64,000 bases of DNA from Pseudomonas sp. ML96 (GTDB taxonomy: Bacteria; Pseudomonadota; Gammaproteobacteria; Pseudomonadales; Pseudomonadaceae): contig NZ_JPMY01000002.1 of assembly GCF_000761545.1 (NCBI RefSeq), forward strand, positions 279,462 through 343,461, in the 5' to 3' direction. The notes under the pieces are model-generated. The model ran no database searches. It was not told where the DNA came from and was given only the letters and a program-made list of their open reading frames with translations. Shown one piece after another: positions 47,338 to 56,096 of this stretch. The position numbers and the translations under genes were made by a program. Position 1 is the stretch's first letter. Each line of letters starts with the position of its first letter.

Positions 47338-48279
47338 GTGTCCAAGATGATGGTCTTCACGGGGAACTCCAACCCCGATCTGGCTCGTCGCATCGTGCGT
47401 CAGCTGCATATCCCTCTGGGCGATGCTTCCGTAGGCAAGTTCTCCGACGGCGAAATCAGCGCCGAGATCAACGAGAACGTACGCGGCAAGGATGTCTTCA
47501 TCATCCAGCCGACCTGCGCGCCGACCAACGACAACCTGATGGAACTGGTGGTGATGGCTGATGCCTTCCGCCGCTCCTCGGCCACTCGTATCACCGCCGT
47601 CATCCCCTACTTCGGCTATGCCCGCCAGGATCGCCGTCCGCGCTCCGCTCGCGTGGCGATCAGCGCCAAGGTAGTGGCCGACATGCTGACCGTGGTCGGC
47701 ATCGACCGTGTTCTCACCGTCGACCTGCACGCCGACCAGATCCAGGGCTTCTTCGATGTCCCGGTGGACAACATCTACGGCTCGCCGGTACTGACCGATG
47801 ACATCCAGGATCAGCGCTTCGAGAACCTGATGATCGTCTCTCCGGACATCGGTGGCGTGGTTCGCGCCCGCGCCGTGGCCAAGAGCCTGGGCGTTGACCT
47901 GGCAATCATCGACAAGCGTCGTGAGAAGGCCAACGTTTCCGAAGTCATGCACATCATTGGCGATGTCGAAGGCCGCACCTGCGTGCTGGTCGACGACATG
48001 GTCGATACTGCCGGCACCCTCTGCCACGCCGCCAAGGCACTGAAAGAGCACGGCGCCTCGAAGGTCTACGCCTACGCCACCCACCCGGTGCTGTCGGGCC
48101 GCGCCATCGAGAACCTGGAAAATTCCGTGCTGGACGCACTGGTGGTGACCAACACCATCCCGCTGTCCGCCGCCGCCCAGGCCTGCTCCCGCATTCGTCA
48201 GCTGGACATGGCCCCGGTTATCGCCGAAGCGGTTCGCCGCATCAGCAACGAAGAATCGATCAGCGCGATGTTCCGCTAA
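47338..48279 (+). CDS. prs: Ribose-phosphate pyrophosphokinase (PRPP synthetase)
   Basis: A 313-residue class I PRPP synthetase that makes phosphoribosyl pyrophosphate for nucleotides, His and Trp. Motifs: [16 protein letters not shown], the flexible loop [16 protein letters not shown] (about residue 95), metal site [15 protein letters not shown] (about 130) and the PRPP loop [13 protein letters not shown] (about 220). The GTG at 47338 gives [18 protein letters not shown] and the exact P. aeruginosa length. Upstream in-frame sequence overlaps tRNA-Gln and is not coding. Confidence 0.97.
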   Translation: MSKMMVFTGNSNPDLARRIVRQLHIPLGDASVGKFSDGEISAEINENVRGKDVFIIQPTCAPTNDNLMELVVMADAFRRSSATRITAVIPYFGYARQDRRPRSARVAISAKVVADMLTVVGIDRVLTVDLHADQIQGFFDVPVDNIYGSPVLTDDIQDQRFENLMIVSPDIGGVVRARAVAKSLGVDLAIIDKRREKANVSEVMHIIGDVEGRTCVLVDDMVDTAGTLCHAAKALKEHGASKVYAYATHPVLSGRAIENLENSVLDALVVTNTIPLSAAAQACSRIRQLDMAPVIAEAVRRISNEESISAMFR

Positions 48280-48302
48280 GCGGAATCTCCCTGACGACAA
48301 GT

Positions 48303-48327
48303 GCCCCGCCGCGTGCGGGGCTTTTTG
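48303..48327 (+). terminator. Intrinsic terminator of prs
   Basis: GCCCCGC-CGCGT-GCGGGGC followed by TTTTTG, 24 bases after the prs stop. Confidence 0.92.
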
Positions 48328-48330
48328 CCC

Positions 48331-48368
48331 AACCGTCCACACGCTGGTCGCAAGCGCTTCGGACGGTT
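48331..48368 (+). promoter_or_regulatory. Structured leader hairpin upstream of rplY
   Basis: AACCGTCC (48331-48338) pairs perfectly with GGACGGTT (48361-48368), with an inner CGCT/AGCG stem in the loop, then TTTGGTTATTTTGGAG, which includes the rplY ribosome site. It could be an attenuator, a second terminator, or a protein L25 binding site; there is no direct evidence for any of these. Confidence 0.5.
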
Positions 48369-48389
48369 TGGTTATTTTGGAGAAATGTA

Positions 48390-48986
48390 ATGACTGATTT
48401 TGCCCTGAATGCCGAAGTGCGTTCCGACCTGGGGAAAGGTGCGAGCCGCCGCCTGCGTCGTAACGAAAGCCTGGTTCCTGCCGTGATCTACGGTGGCGAG
48501 AAGCCAGCTCAATCCATCAGCCTGGTTGCCAAAGAGCTGGCCAAGCTGCTGGAAAACGAGGCTGCCTTCAGCCACGTTCTGGCCCTGAGCGTTGCCGGCG
48601 CTACCGAGAACGTCGTGATCAAAGCCCTGCAACGTCACCCGGCCAAAGGCTACGTGATGCACGCTGACTTCGTTCGCGTCGTTGCCGGCCAGAAGCTGAG
48701 CGCTCACGTTCCCCTGCACTTCATCAACGAAGCCAGCTCCGTTGGCGTGAAGCAGCAAGGCGGCGAAGTGTCCCACACCATCTCCGAAGTCGAAGTTTCC
48801 TGCCAGCCGCAAGACCTGCCGGAATTCATCGAAGTCGACCTGGCTAAAGTGGAAGTCGGTCAGATCGTTCACCTGTCCGACATCAAACTGCCGAAAGGCG
48901 TCGAGCTGGTGGCCCTGGCCCACGGCAACGACCTGGCAGTTGCCAACATCCACGCTTCCCGCGTGAAGGAAGAAGGCGCCGAGTAA
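48390..48986 (+). CDS. rplY: 50S ribosomal protein L25 / general stress protein Ctc
   Basis: A 198-residue Ctc-type L25: the N-terminal 5S-rRNA-binding domain (about 1-95; [40 protein letters not shown]) plus the C-terminal TL5 domain (about 100-198; [20 protein letters not shown]). It binds 5S rRNA in the large subunit. GGAG lies 7 bases before the ATG at 48390. It is followed after 36 bases by pth, a common pairing. Confidence 0.96.
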   Translation: MTDFALNAEVRSDLGKGASRRLRRNESLVPAVIYGGEKPAQSISLVAKELAKLLENEAAFSHVLALSVAGATENVVIKALQRHPAKGYVMHADFVRVVAGQKLSAHVPLHFINEASSVGVKQQGGEVSHTISEVEVSCQPQDLPEFIEVDLAKVEVGQIVHLSDIKLPKGVELVALAHGNDLAVANIHASRVKEEGAE

Positions 48987-49007
48987 TACTCGCCCGCCCC
49001 TTCCGGT

Positions 49008-49105
49008 AAAAGGGCCCCTGACGTGACTGCCATTCAACTGATCGTCGGCCTGGGTAATCCAGGCCCCGAATACGACCAGACCCGGCATAACGCAGGGGCC
49101 CTTTT
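49008..49105 (+). promoter_or_regulatory. Perfect 13-bp inverted repeat spanning the pth start
   Basis: AAAAGGGCCCCTG at 49008-49020 is exactly complementary to CAGGGGCCCTTTT at 49093-49105, inside the pth coding region, with 72 bases between. In mRNA this long-range stem would loop out the GTG start at 49023, and the 3' arm ends in a T-run. Confidence 0.6.
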
Positions 49106-49607
49106 CGTTGAGCGCCTGGCCGACAGCCAACGCGTCAGCCTCGCCCTCGACAAAAAGTATTTCGGCCTGGTGGGTAAATTCAGCCATCAGGGCCGCGACG
49201 TTCGTCTGCTCATCCCCACCACCTTCATGAACCGCAGCGGCCAGGCCGTGGCGGCGCTGGCGAATTTCTTCCGCGTGCCGGTAGACGCCATGCTGGTGGC
49301 TCACGACGAACTCGACATGCCTCCCGGCGTCGCCAAGCTCAAGACTGGCGGCGGCCACGGCGGCCACAACGGCCTGCGCGACATCATCGCCCAGTGCGGC
49401 AATCAGAACGGCTTCCACCGCCTGCGCCTCGGCATCGGCCATCCTGGCCACGCCAGCCTGGTCTCCGGCTTCGTCCTCGGCCGCGCCCCGCGCAGCGAGC
49501 AGGAGCTGTTGGACAAGAGCATCGACAACGCCCTCGGCGTGCTGCCCGAAATGCTCGCCGGCGACTGGACCAAGGCCATGCAGAAGCTGCACAGCCAGAA
49601 AGCCTAA
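49023..49607 (+). CDS. pth: Peptidyl-tRNA hydrolase
   Basis: A 194-residue monomeric enzyme that frees tRNA from drop-off peptidyl-t[23 protein letters not shown] carries the catalytic His (about residue 24) and nearby Asn; [10 protein letters not shown] and [15 protein letters not shown] complete the site. It begins with GTG at 49023, just after one arm of the 13-bp inverted repeat, and has no good ribosome site beyond the GGGCCCC run. ychF follows after 36 bases. Confidence 0.97.
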   Translation: MTAIQLIVGLGNPGPEYDQTRHNAGALFVERLADSQRVSLALDKKYFGLVGKFSHQGRDVRLLIPTTFMNRSGQAVAALANFFRVPVDAMLVAHDELDMPPGVAKLKTGGGHGGHNGLRDIIAQCGNQNGFHRLRLGIGHPGHASLVSGFVLGRAPRSEQELLDKSIDNALGVLPEMLAGDWTKAMQKLHSQKA

Positions 49608-49643
49608 CCCTTTTCACGACTTCATCTCCGCGAGGGATACACC

Positions 49644-50744
49644 ATGGGATTCAACTGCGGCATCGTCGGCCTACCCAACGTCGGCAAGTCCACCCTGTTC
49701 AACGCCCTCACCAAATCCGGCATCGCCGCGGAGAACTTCCCCTTCTGCACCATCGAGCCGAACAGCGGCATCGTGCCGATGCCGGACAGCCGCCTCGACG
49801 CCCTGGCCGCCATCGTCAAACCCGAGCGCGTGATCCCCACCACCATGGAGTTCGTCGACATCGCCGGCCTGGTAGCGGGCGCCTCCAAGGGTGAAGGCCT
49901 GGGCAACAAGTTCCTCGCCAACATCCGCGAGACCGACGCCATCGCCCACGTGGTGCGCTGCTTCGAAGACGAGAACGTCATCCACGTCGCCAACAGCGTC
50001 GACCCTAAGCGCGATATCGAGATCATCGACCTCGAACTGATCTTCGCCGACCTCGACAGTTGCGAGAAACAACTGCAGAAGGTCACCCGCAACGCCAAGG
50101 GCGGTGACAAGGAAGCCCTGGCGCAGAAGGCCATCCTCGAGAAACTCATTCCCCACTTCACCGAAGGCAAGCCCGCACGCAGCCTGATGAAGAACATGAG
50201 CACCGACGAGAAGCTGGTCATCCGCGGCTTCCACCTGCTCACCAGCAAGCCGGTGATGTACATCGCCAACGTCGCCGAAGATGGCTTCGACAACAACCCG
50301 CACCTCGATGTGGTCCGCGCCATCGCCGAAGAGGAAGGCGCCGTCGTGGTACCAGTGTGCAACAAGATCGAGGCCGAAATCGCCGAACTGGACGAAGACG
50401 AAGAGAAGCAGATGTTCCTCGAGTCCATGGGCATGGAAGAGCCGGGCCTCAACCGCGTGATCCGCGCCGGCTACGACCTGCTCAACCTGCAGACCTACTT
50501 CACCGCTGGCGTGAAGGAAGTCCGCGCCTGGACCGTACGCATCGGCGCCACCGCCCCGCAAGCCGCTGCAGTGATCCACACCGACTTCGAGAAAGGCTTC
50601 ATCCGCGCCGAAGTGGTGGCCTACGACGACTTCATCGCCTTCAAGGGCGAAAGCGGCGCCAAGGAAGCCGGTAAATGGCGCCTGGAAGGCAAGGAATACA
50701 TCGTCAAGGATGGCGACGTGATGCACTTCCGCTTCAACGTCTAA
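49644..50744 (+). CDS. ychF: Redox-regulated ATPase YchF (Obg family)
   Basis: A 366-residue translation-factor-family P-loop protein with Walker [18 protein letters not shown] (about residue 7), [20 protein letters not shown] (G3/switch II, about 70), a coiled-coil insert and a C-terminal TGS domain (about 280-366; [20 protein letters not shown]). YchF hydrolyses ATP rather than GTP and binds ribosomes. The pth-ychF pair is highly conserved. A terminator follows. Confidence 0.97.
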   Translation: MGFNCGIVGLPNVGKSTLFNALTKSGIAAENFPFCTIEPNSGIVPMPDSRLDALAAIVKPERVIPTTMEFVDIAGLVAGASKGEGLGNKFLANIRETDAIAHVVRCFEDENVIHVANSVDPKRDIEIIDLELIFADLDSCEKQLQKVTRNAKGGDKEALAQKAILEKLIPHFTEGKPARSLMKNMSTDEKLVIRGFHLLTSKPVMYIANVAEDGFDNNPHLDVVRAIAEEEGAVVVPVCNKIEAEIAELDEDEEKQMFLESMGMEEPGLNRVIRAGYDLLNLQTYFTAGVKEVRAWTVRIGATAPQAAAVIHTDFEKGFIRAEVVAYDDFIAFKGESGAKEAGKWRLEGKEYIVKDGDVMHFRFNV

Positions 50745-50754
50745 GCCCCACCAG

Positions 50755-50782
50755 AGCCCCGCAATCGCGGGGCTTTGTCTTT
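50755..50782 (+). terminator. Intrinsic terminator of ychF
   Basis: AGCCCCGC-AATC-GCGGGGCT followed by TTGTCTTTC, 10 bases after the ychF stop. Confidence 0.88.
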
Positions 50783-50838
50783 CTCCCTCGGTCTCGCCTA
50801 AGCGCTTGATAAAGAATCAATTTATCCGCCAGACGGGG

Positions 50839-50867
50839 TTGACAGCCCAGACCGACAAGAGAATAAT
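50839..50867 (+). promoter_or_regulatory. Sigma-70 promoter of tRNA-Met
   Basis: A perfect -35 TTGACA (50839-50844), 17-base spacer and -10 AATAAT (50862-50867), 11 bases before the tRNA. The following GC-rich discriminator (GCGCGCC) is typical of stringently controlled stable-RNA promoters. Confidence 0.88.
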
Positions 50868-50878
50868 GCGCGCCACTC

Positions 50879-50955
50879 GGCTACATAGCTCAGTCGGTTA
50901 GAGCGCAGCATTCATAATGCTGATGTCCCAGGTTCAAGTCCCGGTGTAGCCACCA
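50879..50955 (+). tRNA. tRNA-Met (elongator, anticodon CAT)
   Basis: A 77-base cloverleaf: acceptor GGCTACA/TGTAGCC, anticodon stem CAGCA/TGCTG with loop TTCATAA, T-arm GGTTCAAGTCC, encoded ACCA. The paired first base pair G-C indicates an elongator rather than initiator tRNA. The sequence resembles tRNA-Met rather than lysidine-modified tRNA-Ile2. Confidence 0.95.
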
Positions 50956-50963
50956 TACAAAAC

Positions 50964-50996
50964 AAAGGGTTAGCGAAAGCTAGCCCTTTGTCGTTT
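50964..50996 (+). terminator. Intrinsic terminator of tRNA-Met
   Basis: AAAGGGTTAGC-GAAA-GCTAGCCCTTT (one G-U pair) followed by TGTCGTTT. Confidence 0.85.
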
Positions 50997-51038
50997 CTGG
51001 GCATCCAAAACAGTTCCAAGCACTCATTAGGAGCCGCC

Positions 51039-51245
51039 ATGAGAGACGATTTCGAAAGCATTCGCGCCGAGCGCGATGCGCCGCTGCAGCGCGCAAACTC
51101 CTCCAGCCATCACTACTCCGGTCTGTGGAAGCAGATTGCCCTAGGTATCGTGACTGGCTATCTGGCGCTCGGTCTGTTGGCTGCAGTCGGCTGGTGGGCA
51201 TTTGCCAAGCTGGCGCTGAGCGGACTGCAGATCACCACGCCATGA
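51039..51245 (+). CDS. Small single-pass membrane protein
   Basis: 68 residues: a charged N-terminus (DDFESIRAERDAPLQRA) and one or two hydrophobic segments in residues 33-62 (LGIVTGYLALGLLAAVGWWA). TAGGAG lies 6 bases before the ATG, so it is a genuine gene. No family is recognised. It ends four bases from the stop of the convergent EamA transporter gene. Confidence 0.7.
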   Translation: MRDDFESIRAERDAPLQRANSSSHHYSGLWKQIALGIVTGYLALGLLAAVGWWAFAKLALSGLQITTP

Positions 51246-51249
51246 GGGG

Positions 51250-52149
51250 CTAGGACTTCTGCGCGCGGGCAGCCAGCACCAGGCCGCTGACGATCAGCGC
51301 CCCGCCCACCCAGTGATGCTCCTGCAACCCCTCGCCCAGCAGCAGCCAGCCGAGAATCGCGGTGAACACCGGCATCAGGTAGTTGCTCATCGCCGTGCGC
51401 GCGGGGCCTAGTTCGCGCAGGCCGATGTTCCATAGCTGGTAGGCCACCACCGAGGCGAATAGTGCGGTGTAGCCGATAGCTGCCAGGTTGGGCAGGCTGA
51501 GTTCGAAGCGCGCGCCCTGCCATAGCTCCCAGGCATAGAGCGGCGAGAGCATCAGCAGCCCCAGTAGCACCAGGGCGCCGAGCAAGGTGAAGGGCGGTAG
51601 CTGGAAGTGCGCACTCCAGCGGCGCAGCAGCAGCGAGTACAACGCCCAGTCGAGAGTTGCCACGACCATCAGCAGGTCGCCCTGGGCAAACGACAGGCTG
51701 GCCAGCGCCCGCCAATCGCCCTGAGCGATCAGCCACAGCAGTCCGCACAGCGCCAGCAGCAGACCGAGCCAGGCGCGCCGCGCCGGCCACTCGCCCAACA
51801 GCAGCCCCGCACCAATGAAGGTAGCCAGCGGCAGGCAGGTGCTGACCAGGCTGAGGTTGATCGCCGCGGTACTCAGCGCAGCGGTGTAGAGCAGGTAGTT
51901 GTAACTGGCGATGGCCAGTCCCGCGAGTACCCAGAGGCGCCAGCCGGCGCGACGCAGGGTCTGCCGGTGCTGCCAGAGCGAGGGCCCGACCAGGGGCAGC
52001 AGAATCATCAGGGCCGTCGCCCAGCGCCAGAAGGCCAGCGAGATCGGCGGGATGGCTCCGGTGAAGGCCCGCGCCACCAGCGAGTTACCGGCCCAGAACA
52101 GGCTGGCCAGAGCCAGCCCGGCCCAGGCCAGCAACGCCGCACGACTCAT
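51250..52149 (-). CDS. EamA/DMT-family transporter
   Basis: About 299 residues with ten transmembrane helices in two EamA repeats (LAWAGLALASLFWAGNSLVA at the start; AILGWLLLGEGLQEHHWVGG near the end). It is a probable inner-membrane metabolite or amino-acid exporter; the substrate is unknown. The ATG at 52149 (MSRAALLAW) is chosen; an ATG at 52185 would add 12 residues. It is not obviously related to the EamA protein at 8946 beyond family level. It follows rimI on the same strand after 57 bases. Confidence 0.87.
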   Translation of the reverse strand: MSRAALLAWAGLALASLFWAGNSLVARAFTGAIPPISLAFWRWATALMILLPLVGPSLWQHRQTLRRAGWRLWVLAGLAIASYNYLLYTAALSTAAINLSLVSTCLPLATFIGAGLLLGEWPARRAWLGLLLALCGLLWLIAQGDWRALASLSFAQGDLLMVVATLDWALYSLLLRRWSAHFQLPPFTLLGALVLLGLLMLSPLYAWELWQGARFELSLPNLAAIGYTALFASVVAYQLWNIGLRELGPARTAMSNYLMPVFTAILGWLLLGEGLQEHHWVGGALIVSGLVLAARAQKS

Positions 52150-52206
52150 CCGCACGGCCTTTGAAGATGGATGGCGCTCAAGCATAGATCTCGCAGAAGC
52201 GATGGC

Positions 52207-52659
52207 TCATTCGATGAGGGTGCAAGCCATCACCAGCGCATCTTCGCGCCCGCCAGGGGCCGGATAGTAGTCGCGGCGCCGGCCGATCTCGTTGAAGCCG
52301 TAGCGCTCGTACAGGCGGTAGGCGCCCTGGTTGCTGGCACGCACCTCGAGGAAGCACTCGCCCGCCTTGAGCTGCATGGCGCGCGCCATCAGGTGCTCCA
52401 GCAGCTTGAGGCCCAGGCCCTTGCCCTGGCTCTGCGGGCGCACGGTGATGTTGAGCAGGTGCGCCTCGTCGAGGATCACCTGGATGATGCCGTGGCCGAT
52501 CTGTTCCTCGCCATCGAACATCAGCCAGCAGTCGTAGGACTTGAGGCCGTCGGCGAACAGGTTGCGGTTCCACGGATGGCTGAACGCGGCGCTCTCGATC
52601 TGCACCACGCGGTCGAGATCCGCCTCGGTCATCGGGCGGAAGCTGATGGAGTCGCTCAT
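52207..52659 (-). CDS. rimI: Ribosomal protein S18 alanine N-acetyltransferase
   Basis: A 150-residue GNAT enzyme that acetylates the N-terminal alanine of ribosomal protein S18. The acetyl-CoA loop is PQSQGKGLGLKLLEHLM (about residue 75-90), and the closing GAYRLYERYGFNEIGRRRDY is typical of RimI. The ATG at 52659 overlaps the end of holD by four bases. The holD-rimI pair is shared with E. coli, which supports both calls. Confidence 0.93.
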   Translation of the reverse strand: MSDSISFRPMTEADLDRVVQIESAAFSHPWNRNLFADGLKSYDCWLMFDGEEQIGHGIIQVILDEAHLLNITVRPQSQGKGLGLKLLEHLMARAMQLKAGECFLEVRASNQGAYRLYERYGFNEIGRRRDYYPAPGGREDALVMACTLIE

Positions 52660-53462
52660 GCGCTCGCCTTCCAGCGCGGCATGATGCGGCGCATGGCGCG
52701 CCACAGTTCGGCCTTGCGCTGCGGCTCGTCCATCAGCAGCTCCAGGCTCGGCAGCGCCCAGGCAGCGCCCAGCCCCTCGACCTGCAGCTCGCGGTTATAG
52801 GCATCCTCGTCCGCCTCGCCGGCGAAACGCACCGCTGGCAGGCCGACCAGCCACAGGCAGCGGCAGGGCTCGGCCTCCAGCTGACCGGCCAGCACGCCCT
52901 GCACATAGTCGCGAGCGGCGTCAGGGCCCTGATCCATGTTGCCGCGGGTGAGCAGCGGCCAGCGGATCGGTGAACCATCACCGACCTGTTGCGGCGCATC
53001 CGGCAGGCCGGCTGCACGTAGCAGGTCCTTGAGCAGCAGGTAGGAAGGATCGCGACTCTGGAACGGCTCGCCGGTGGCCAGCTCGACCAGCAAGGCGCAA
53101 TCGCCGGCGCGTAGCAGTTGCAGGGCGAAGCGCGGTGGCGGCGTGACCGGCTTGGCCTCCACCACCGGCGCCTCTTCCGGCTCGGCCTTGGTCTCGGGCT
53201 TGGCGAAGACCTTGGAAGCAGCGCTGGGGCGCGGCACTTCGATAGCCGGCCGAGCCACAGCTTGCGGCACCGGCTCCGGCGCCACGACAGGCGCAGCCGC
53301 TGCGACCTCGACAGCCGCGCTCTGCGGCTCGGCCTCAGGTTCCGCCTGCGGCTGCAGCAGCTCGGGACGCGAGGGCGCGGCGAATGGCAGCTCCACGCGC
53401 GGCAGCCAGCTGGCCACCTGCATGGCACTCAGATAGGCGCGGCGACGCAATTCGGCGATCAC
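52656..53462 (-). CDS. holD: DNA polymerase III subunit psi (cryptic Pseudomonas HolD)
   Basis: 268 residues in the holD-rimI position. The P. aeruginosa psi subunit was found biochemically to be the diverged gene next to rimI (PA4679). Here the first 26 residues (AYLSAMQVASWLPRVELP) can be lined up with the E. coli psi N-terminal segment that contacts the clamp loader (L..LGI..W..R). A long Ala/Pro/Glu/Val linker follows (about 30-110), then a folded C-terminal domain that should bind chi. It is often mislabelled a TonB-like protein because of the linker. The start is a GTG at 53462, kept because it includes the conserved segment. Confidence 0.82.
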   Translation of the reverse strand: MIAELRRRAYLSAMQVASWLPRVELPFAAPSRPELLQPQAEPEAEPQSAAVEVAAAAPVVAPEPVPQAVARPAIEVPRPSAASKVFAKPETKAEPEEAPVVEAKPVTPPPRFALQLLRAGDCALLVELATGEPFQSRDPSYLLLKDLLRAAGLPDAPQQVGDGSPIRWPLLTRGNMDQGPDAARDYVQGVLAGQLEAEPCRCLWLVGLPAVRFAGEADEDAYNRELQVEGLGAAWALPSLELLMDEPQRKAELWRAMRRIMPRWKASA

Positions 53463-53612
53463 GAACGCACCTGCGGGAAATCGATGGAGTGGATGCGGCT
53501 CAAGGGCGCTGGCCTTTCACGGGAACGCATGGCCGGGCATTGTCGCGTGAAACGCCGCAAGCGGAAAGCCGCCCTGCGTAAAGCCGGCCGCGAGAATGGA
53601 TATCCAGAATGC

Positions 53613-53640
53613 ACAAGGCCCGCCGATTGGCGGGCCTTGT
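53613..53640 (-). terminator. Stem-loop terminator after the carboxynorspermidine synthase gene
   Basis: ACAAGGCCCGCC-GATT-GGCGGGCCTTGT, a perfect 12-bp stem 9 bases past the stop of the minus-strand gene. The U-tract on that strand is weak (TTGTGCATT). The rest of 53463-53612 shows nothing else clear; it must hold the holD promoter. Confidence 0.7.
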
Positions 53641-53648
53641 GAGGGGGA

Positions 53649-54893
53649 TCAGAGAGCCTGATCCCAGGGACGGTCGCCGTGCTCGTCCTTGATGCGGGTG
53701 GGCAGGCCCATCCCATCGAGGAGCTTGAGAAACGGCTCAGCCGGCAGTTCCTCGACGTTGACCATGCGCAGTGCATCCCACTCGCCACGCGCAACCAGCA
53801 GGGCGGCGGCGACCGGCGGTACGCCGGCGGTGTAGGAGATGCCCTGGCTGTCGGTCTCGGCGAAGGCTTCGGCGTGGTCGGCCACGTTGTAGATGAACAG
53901 CTCGCGCGGCTCACCATCCTTGCTGCCTTTGACCAGGTCGCCGATGCAGGTCTTGCCGCTGTAGCCCGGTGCCAGCGAGGAAGGATCCGGCAGTACGGCC
54001 TTGACCAGCTTGAGCGGGATCACCTGTTGCCCTTCGGCGGTGGTGACCGGCTGCTCGGAGAGCAGGCCGAGGTTCTTCAGCACGGTGAAGACGTTGATGT
54101 AGTGGTCGCCAAAGCTCATCCAGAAGCGCACGTTCGGCACGTTCAGATGCTTGGACAGCGAGTGCACTTCATCGTGGCCGGTCAGGTACAGGTTCTGCAC
54201 GCCAACCACCGGCAGATCGTCGGTGCGTTTGACTTCGAACATGCTGTTGCTGGTCCACTGGCTGTTCTGCCAGCTCCAGACCTGACCGGTGAATTCGCGG
54301 AAGTTGATTTCCGGGTCGAAATTGGTGGCGAAGTACTTGCCGTGGGAACCGGCGTTGACGTCGAGGATGTCGATCGACTCGATCTTGTCGAAGTACTGCT
54401 GTTGCGCCAGTGCGGCGTAGGCGTTGACCACGCCCGGGTCGAAGCCGACGCCGAGAATCGCGGTGATGCCCTTCTCCTGGCACTCGTCCAGGTGCTTCCA
54501 CTCGTAGTTGCCATACCACGGCGGGGTTTCGCAGATTTTGCTCGGATCCTCGTGGATCGCGGTGTCCAGGTAGGCGACACCGGTGTCGATGCAGGCACGC
54601 AACACGGACATGTTGAGGAAGGCGGAGCCGACGTTGATGACGATCTGCGATTCGGTTTCGCGGATCAGTGCCTTGGTCGCTTCCACGTCCAGGGCATTCA
54701 GCGCGTAGGCGCGGATATCCGCGGGCTGCTTCAGGCTGTCTTTAGCCTGCACGCTGTCGATGATGGCCTGGCATTTGGAGATGTTGCGCGACGCAATAGC
54801 AATGCGACCTAACTCGTCATTGTGTTGCGCGCACTTATGGGCCACCACCTTGGCAACACCTCCTGCACCAATGATAAGAACGTTCTTCTTCAA
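53649..54893 (-). CDS. Carboxynorspermidine synthase / saccharopine dehydrogenase-like reductase
   Basis: A 414-residue NADPH-dependent reductase of the saccharopine dehydrogenase family: Rossmann start KKNVLIIGAGGVAKVVAHKC, then LDTAIHEDPSKICETPPWYG and GVGFDPGVVNAYAALAQQQY. It joins aspartate semialdehyde to a diamine: 1,3-diaminopropane gives carboxynorspermidine, putrescine gives carboxyspermidine. The partner decarboxylase gene nspC is 30 bases upstream, so the pair forms the CANSDH/CANSDC alternative spermidine route. The start is TTG at 54893, supported by a strong AAGGAG; no ATG is near. Confidence 0.9.
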   Translation of the reverse strand: MKKNVLIIGAGGVAKVVAHKCAQHNDELGRIAIASRNISKCQAIIDSVQAKDSLKQPADIRAYALNALDVEATKALIRETESQIVINVGSAFLNMSVLRACIDTGVAYLDTAIHEDPSKICETPPWYGNYEWKHLDECQEKGITAILGVGFDPGVVNAYAALAQQQYFDKIESIDILDVNAGSHGKYFATNFDPEINFREFTGQVWSWQNSQWTSNSMFEVKRTDDLPVVGVQNLYLTGHDEVHSLSKHLNVPNVRFWMSFGDHYINVFTVLKNLGLLSEQPVTTAEGQQVIPLKLVKAVLPDPSSLAPGYSGKTCIGDLVKGSKDGEPRELFIYNVADHAEAFAETDSQGISYTAGVPPVAAALLVARGEWDALRMVNVEELPAEPFLKLLDGMGLPTRIKDEHGDRPWDQAL

Positions 54894-54923
54894 TTCGTTA
54901 TCTCTCCTTTACCCGGACCAGCC

Positions 54924-56021
54924 TCAGGAGAGGCTGGAGAGGTAATCGTCAAAGGTAAATTCGCGAACCACCTCGACGCTGCCGTCGAGCTGTTTCACCA
55001 CAATGGCCGGCATTTTCAGGCCGTTGAACCAGTTCTTCTTGACCATGGTGTAACCCGCCGCATCGATGAACGACAGACGATCGCCGATGGCCAGCGGACG
55101 ATCGAATTGGTATTCGCCGAAGATGTCGCCGGCCAGACAGGACTTACCGCACACCATCCAGGTGTGCTCGCCGTCGTTGGGCGCCATCTTGGCGTTGAGG
55201 CGGTAGATCAGCAGATCGAGCATGTGCGCCTCGATCGAGCTGTCGACCACCGCGAGGTTCTTGCCGTTGTACAGGGTGTCGAGCACGGTGACTTCGAGCG
55301 ACGCACTCATGGTGATCGCCGCTTCGCCCGGCTCCAGGTAGACCTGCACGCCGTACTTGTCGGAGAAGGCCTTGAGCCGCGCGCAGAAGGCGTCCAGCGG
55401 ATAGCCTTCGCCGGTGAAGTGGATACCGCCGCCGAGGCTGACCCACTCGACCTGGGCAATCAGGTGGCCGAAGCGCTCCTCGATGGTGGTCAGCATCTTG
55501 TCGAACAGCTCGAAGCTGCCGTTCTCGCAGTTGTTGTGGAACATGAAGCCGCTGATCTTGCCCATCACCGGGGCGATCTTCTCGGCGTCCCACTCGCCCA
55601 GGCGGCTGAACGGCCGCGCTGGGTCCGCCAACAGGTAGTCGGAGCTGCTCACCTGCGGATTGACGCGCAGGCCGCGGATGGTGCCCTCGGTGGCAGTCTC
55701 GAAACGCTCCAGCTGGCTGATCGAGTTGAAGATGATCTTGTCGCAGTTGGCGACCATCTCTTCGATTTCGTCATCGGCCCAGCCCACGCTGTAGGCATGG
55801 GTCTCGCCGGCGAACTTCTGGCGGCCGAGCTTGAGCTCATATAAGGAAGAGGACGTGGTGCCGTCCATGTACTGCTGCATCAGGTCGAACACCGACCAGG
55901 TGGCGAAGCACTTGAGCGCCAGCAGAGCCTTGGCGCCGGAGTGTTCGCGCACGTAGGCGATCTTCTCCAGGTTGGCCATCAGCTTCTGCTTGTCGATGAG
56001 GTAGTACGGCGTATTGATCAT
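54924..56021 (-). CDS. nspC: Carboxynorspermidine/carboxyspermidine decarboxylase
   Basis: A 365-residue PLP enzyme of fold type III (alanine racemase-like barrel), releasing norspermidine or spermidine. Signature stretches: MINTPYYLIDKQKLMANLEK, VREHSGAKALLALKCFATWS (PLP lysine) and VSLGGGIHFTGEGYPLDAFC (phosphate loop). The ATG at 56021 gives the conserved N-terminus; longer in-frame starts add non-conserved sequence. It is first gene of the nspC-synthase operon and diverges from mksF across 224 bases. Confidence 0.94.
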   Translation of the reverse strand: MINTPYYLIDKQKLMANLEKIAYVREHSGAKALLALKCFATWSVFDLMQQYMDGTTSSSLYELKLGRQKFAGETHAYSVGWADDEIEEMVANCDKIIFNSISQLERFETATEGTIRGLRVNPQVSSSDYLLADPARPFSRLGEWDAEKIAPVMGKISGFMFHNNCENGSFELFDKMLTTIEERFGHLIAQVEWVSLGGGIHFTGEGYPLDAFCARLKAFSDKYGVQVYLEPGEAAITMSASLEVTVLDTLYNGKNLAVVDSSIEAHMLDLLIYRLNAKMAPNDGEHTWMVCGKSCLAGDIFGEYQFDRPLAIGDRLSFIDAAGYTMVKKNWFNGLKMPAIVVKQLDGSVEVVREFTFDDYLSSLS

Positions 56022-56096
56022 CTCGTAGCCCCGGTCGATGGAGGGACGGAGGCCCCCCGAAAAAATGGACGCGAATTGTGCCGACAACCGGCGCAT

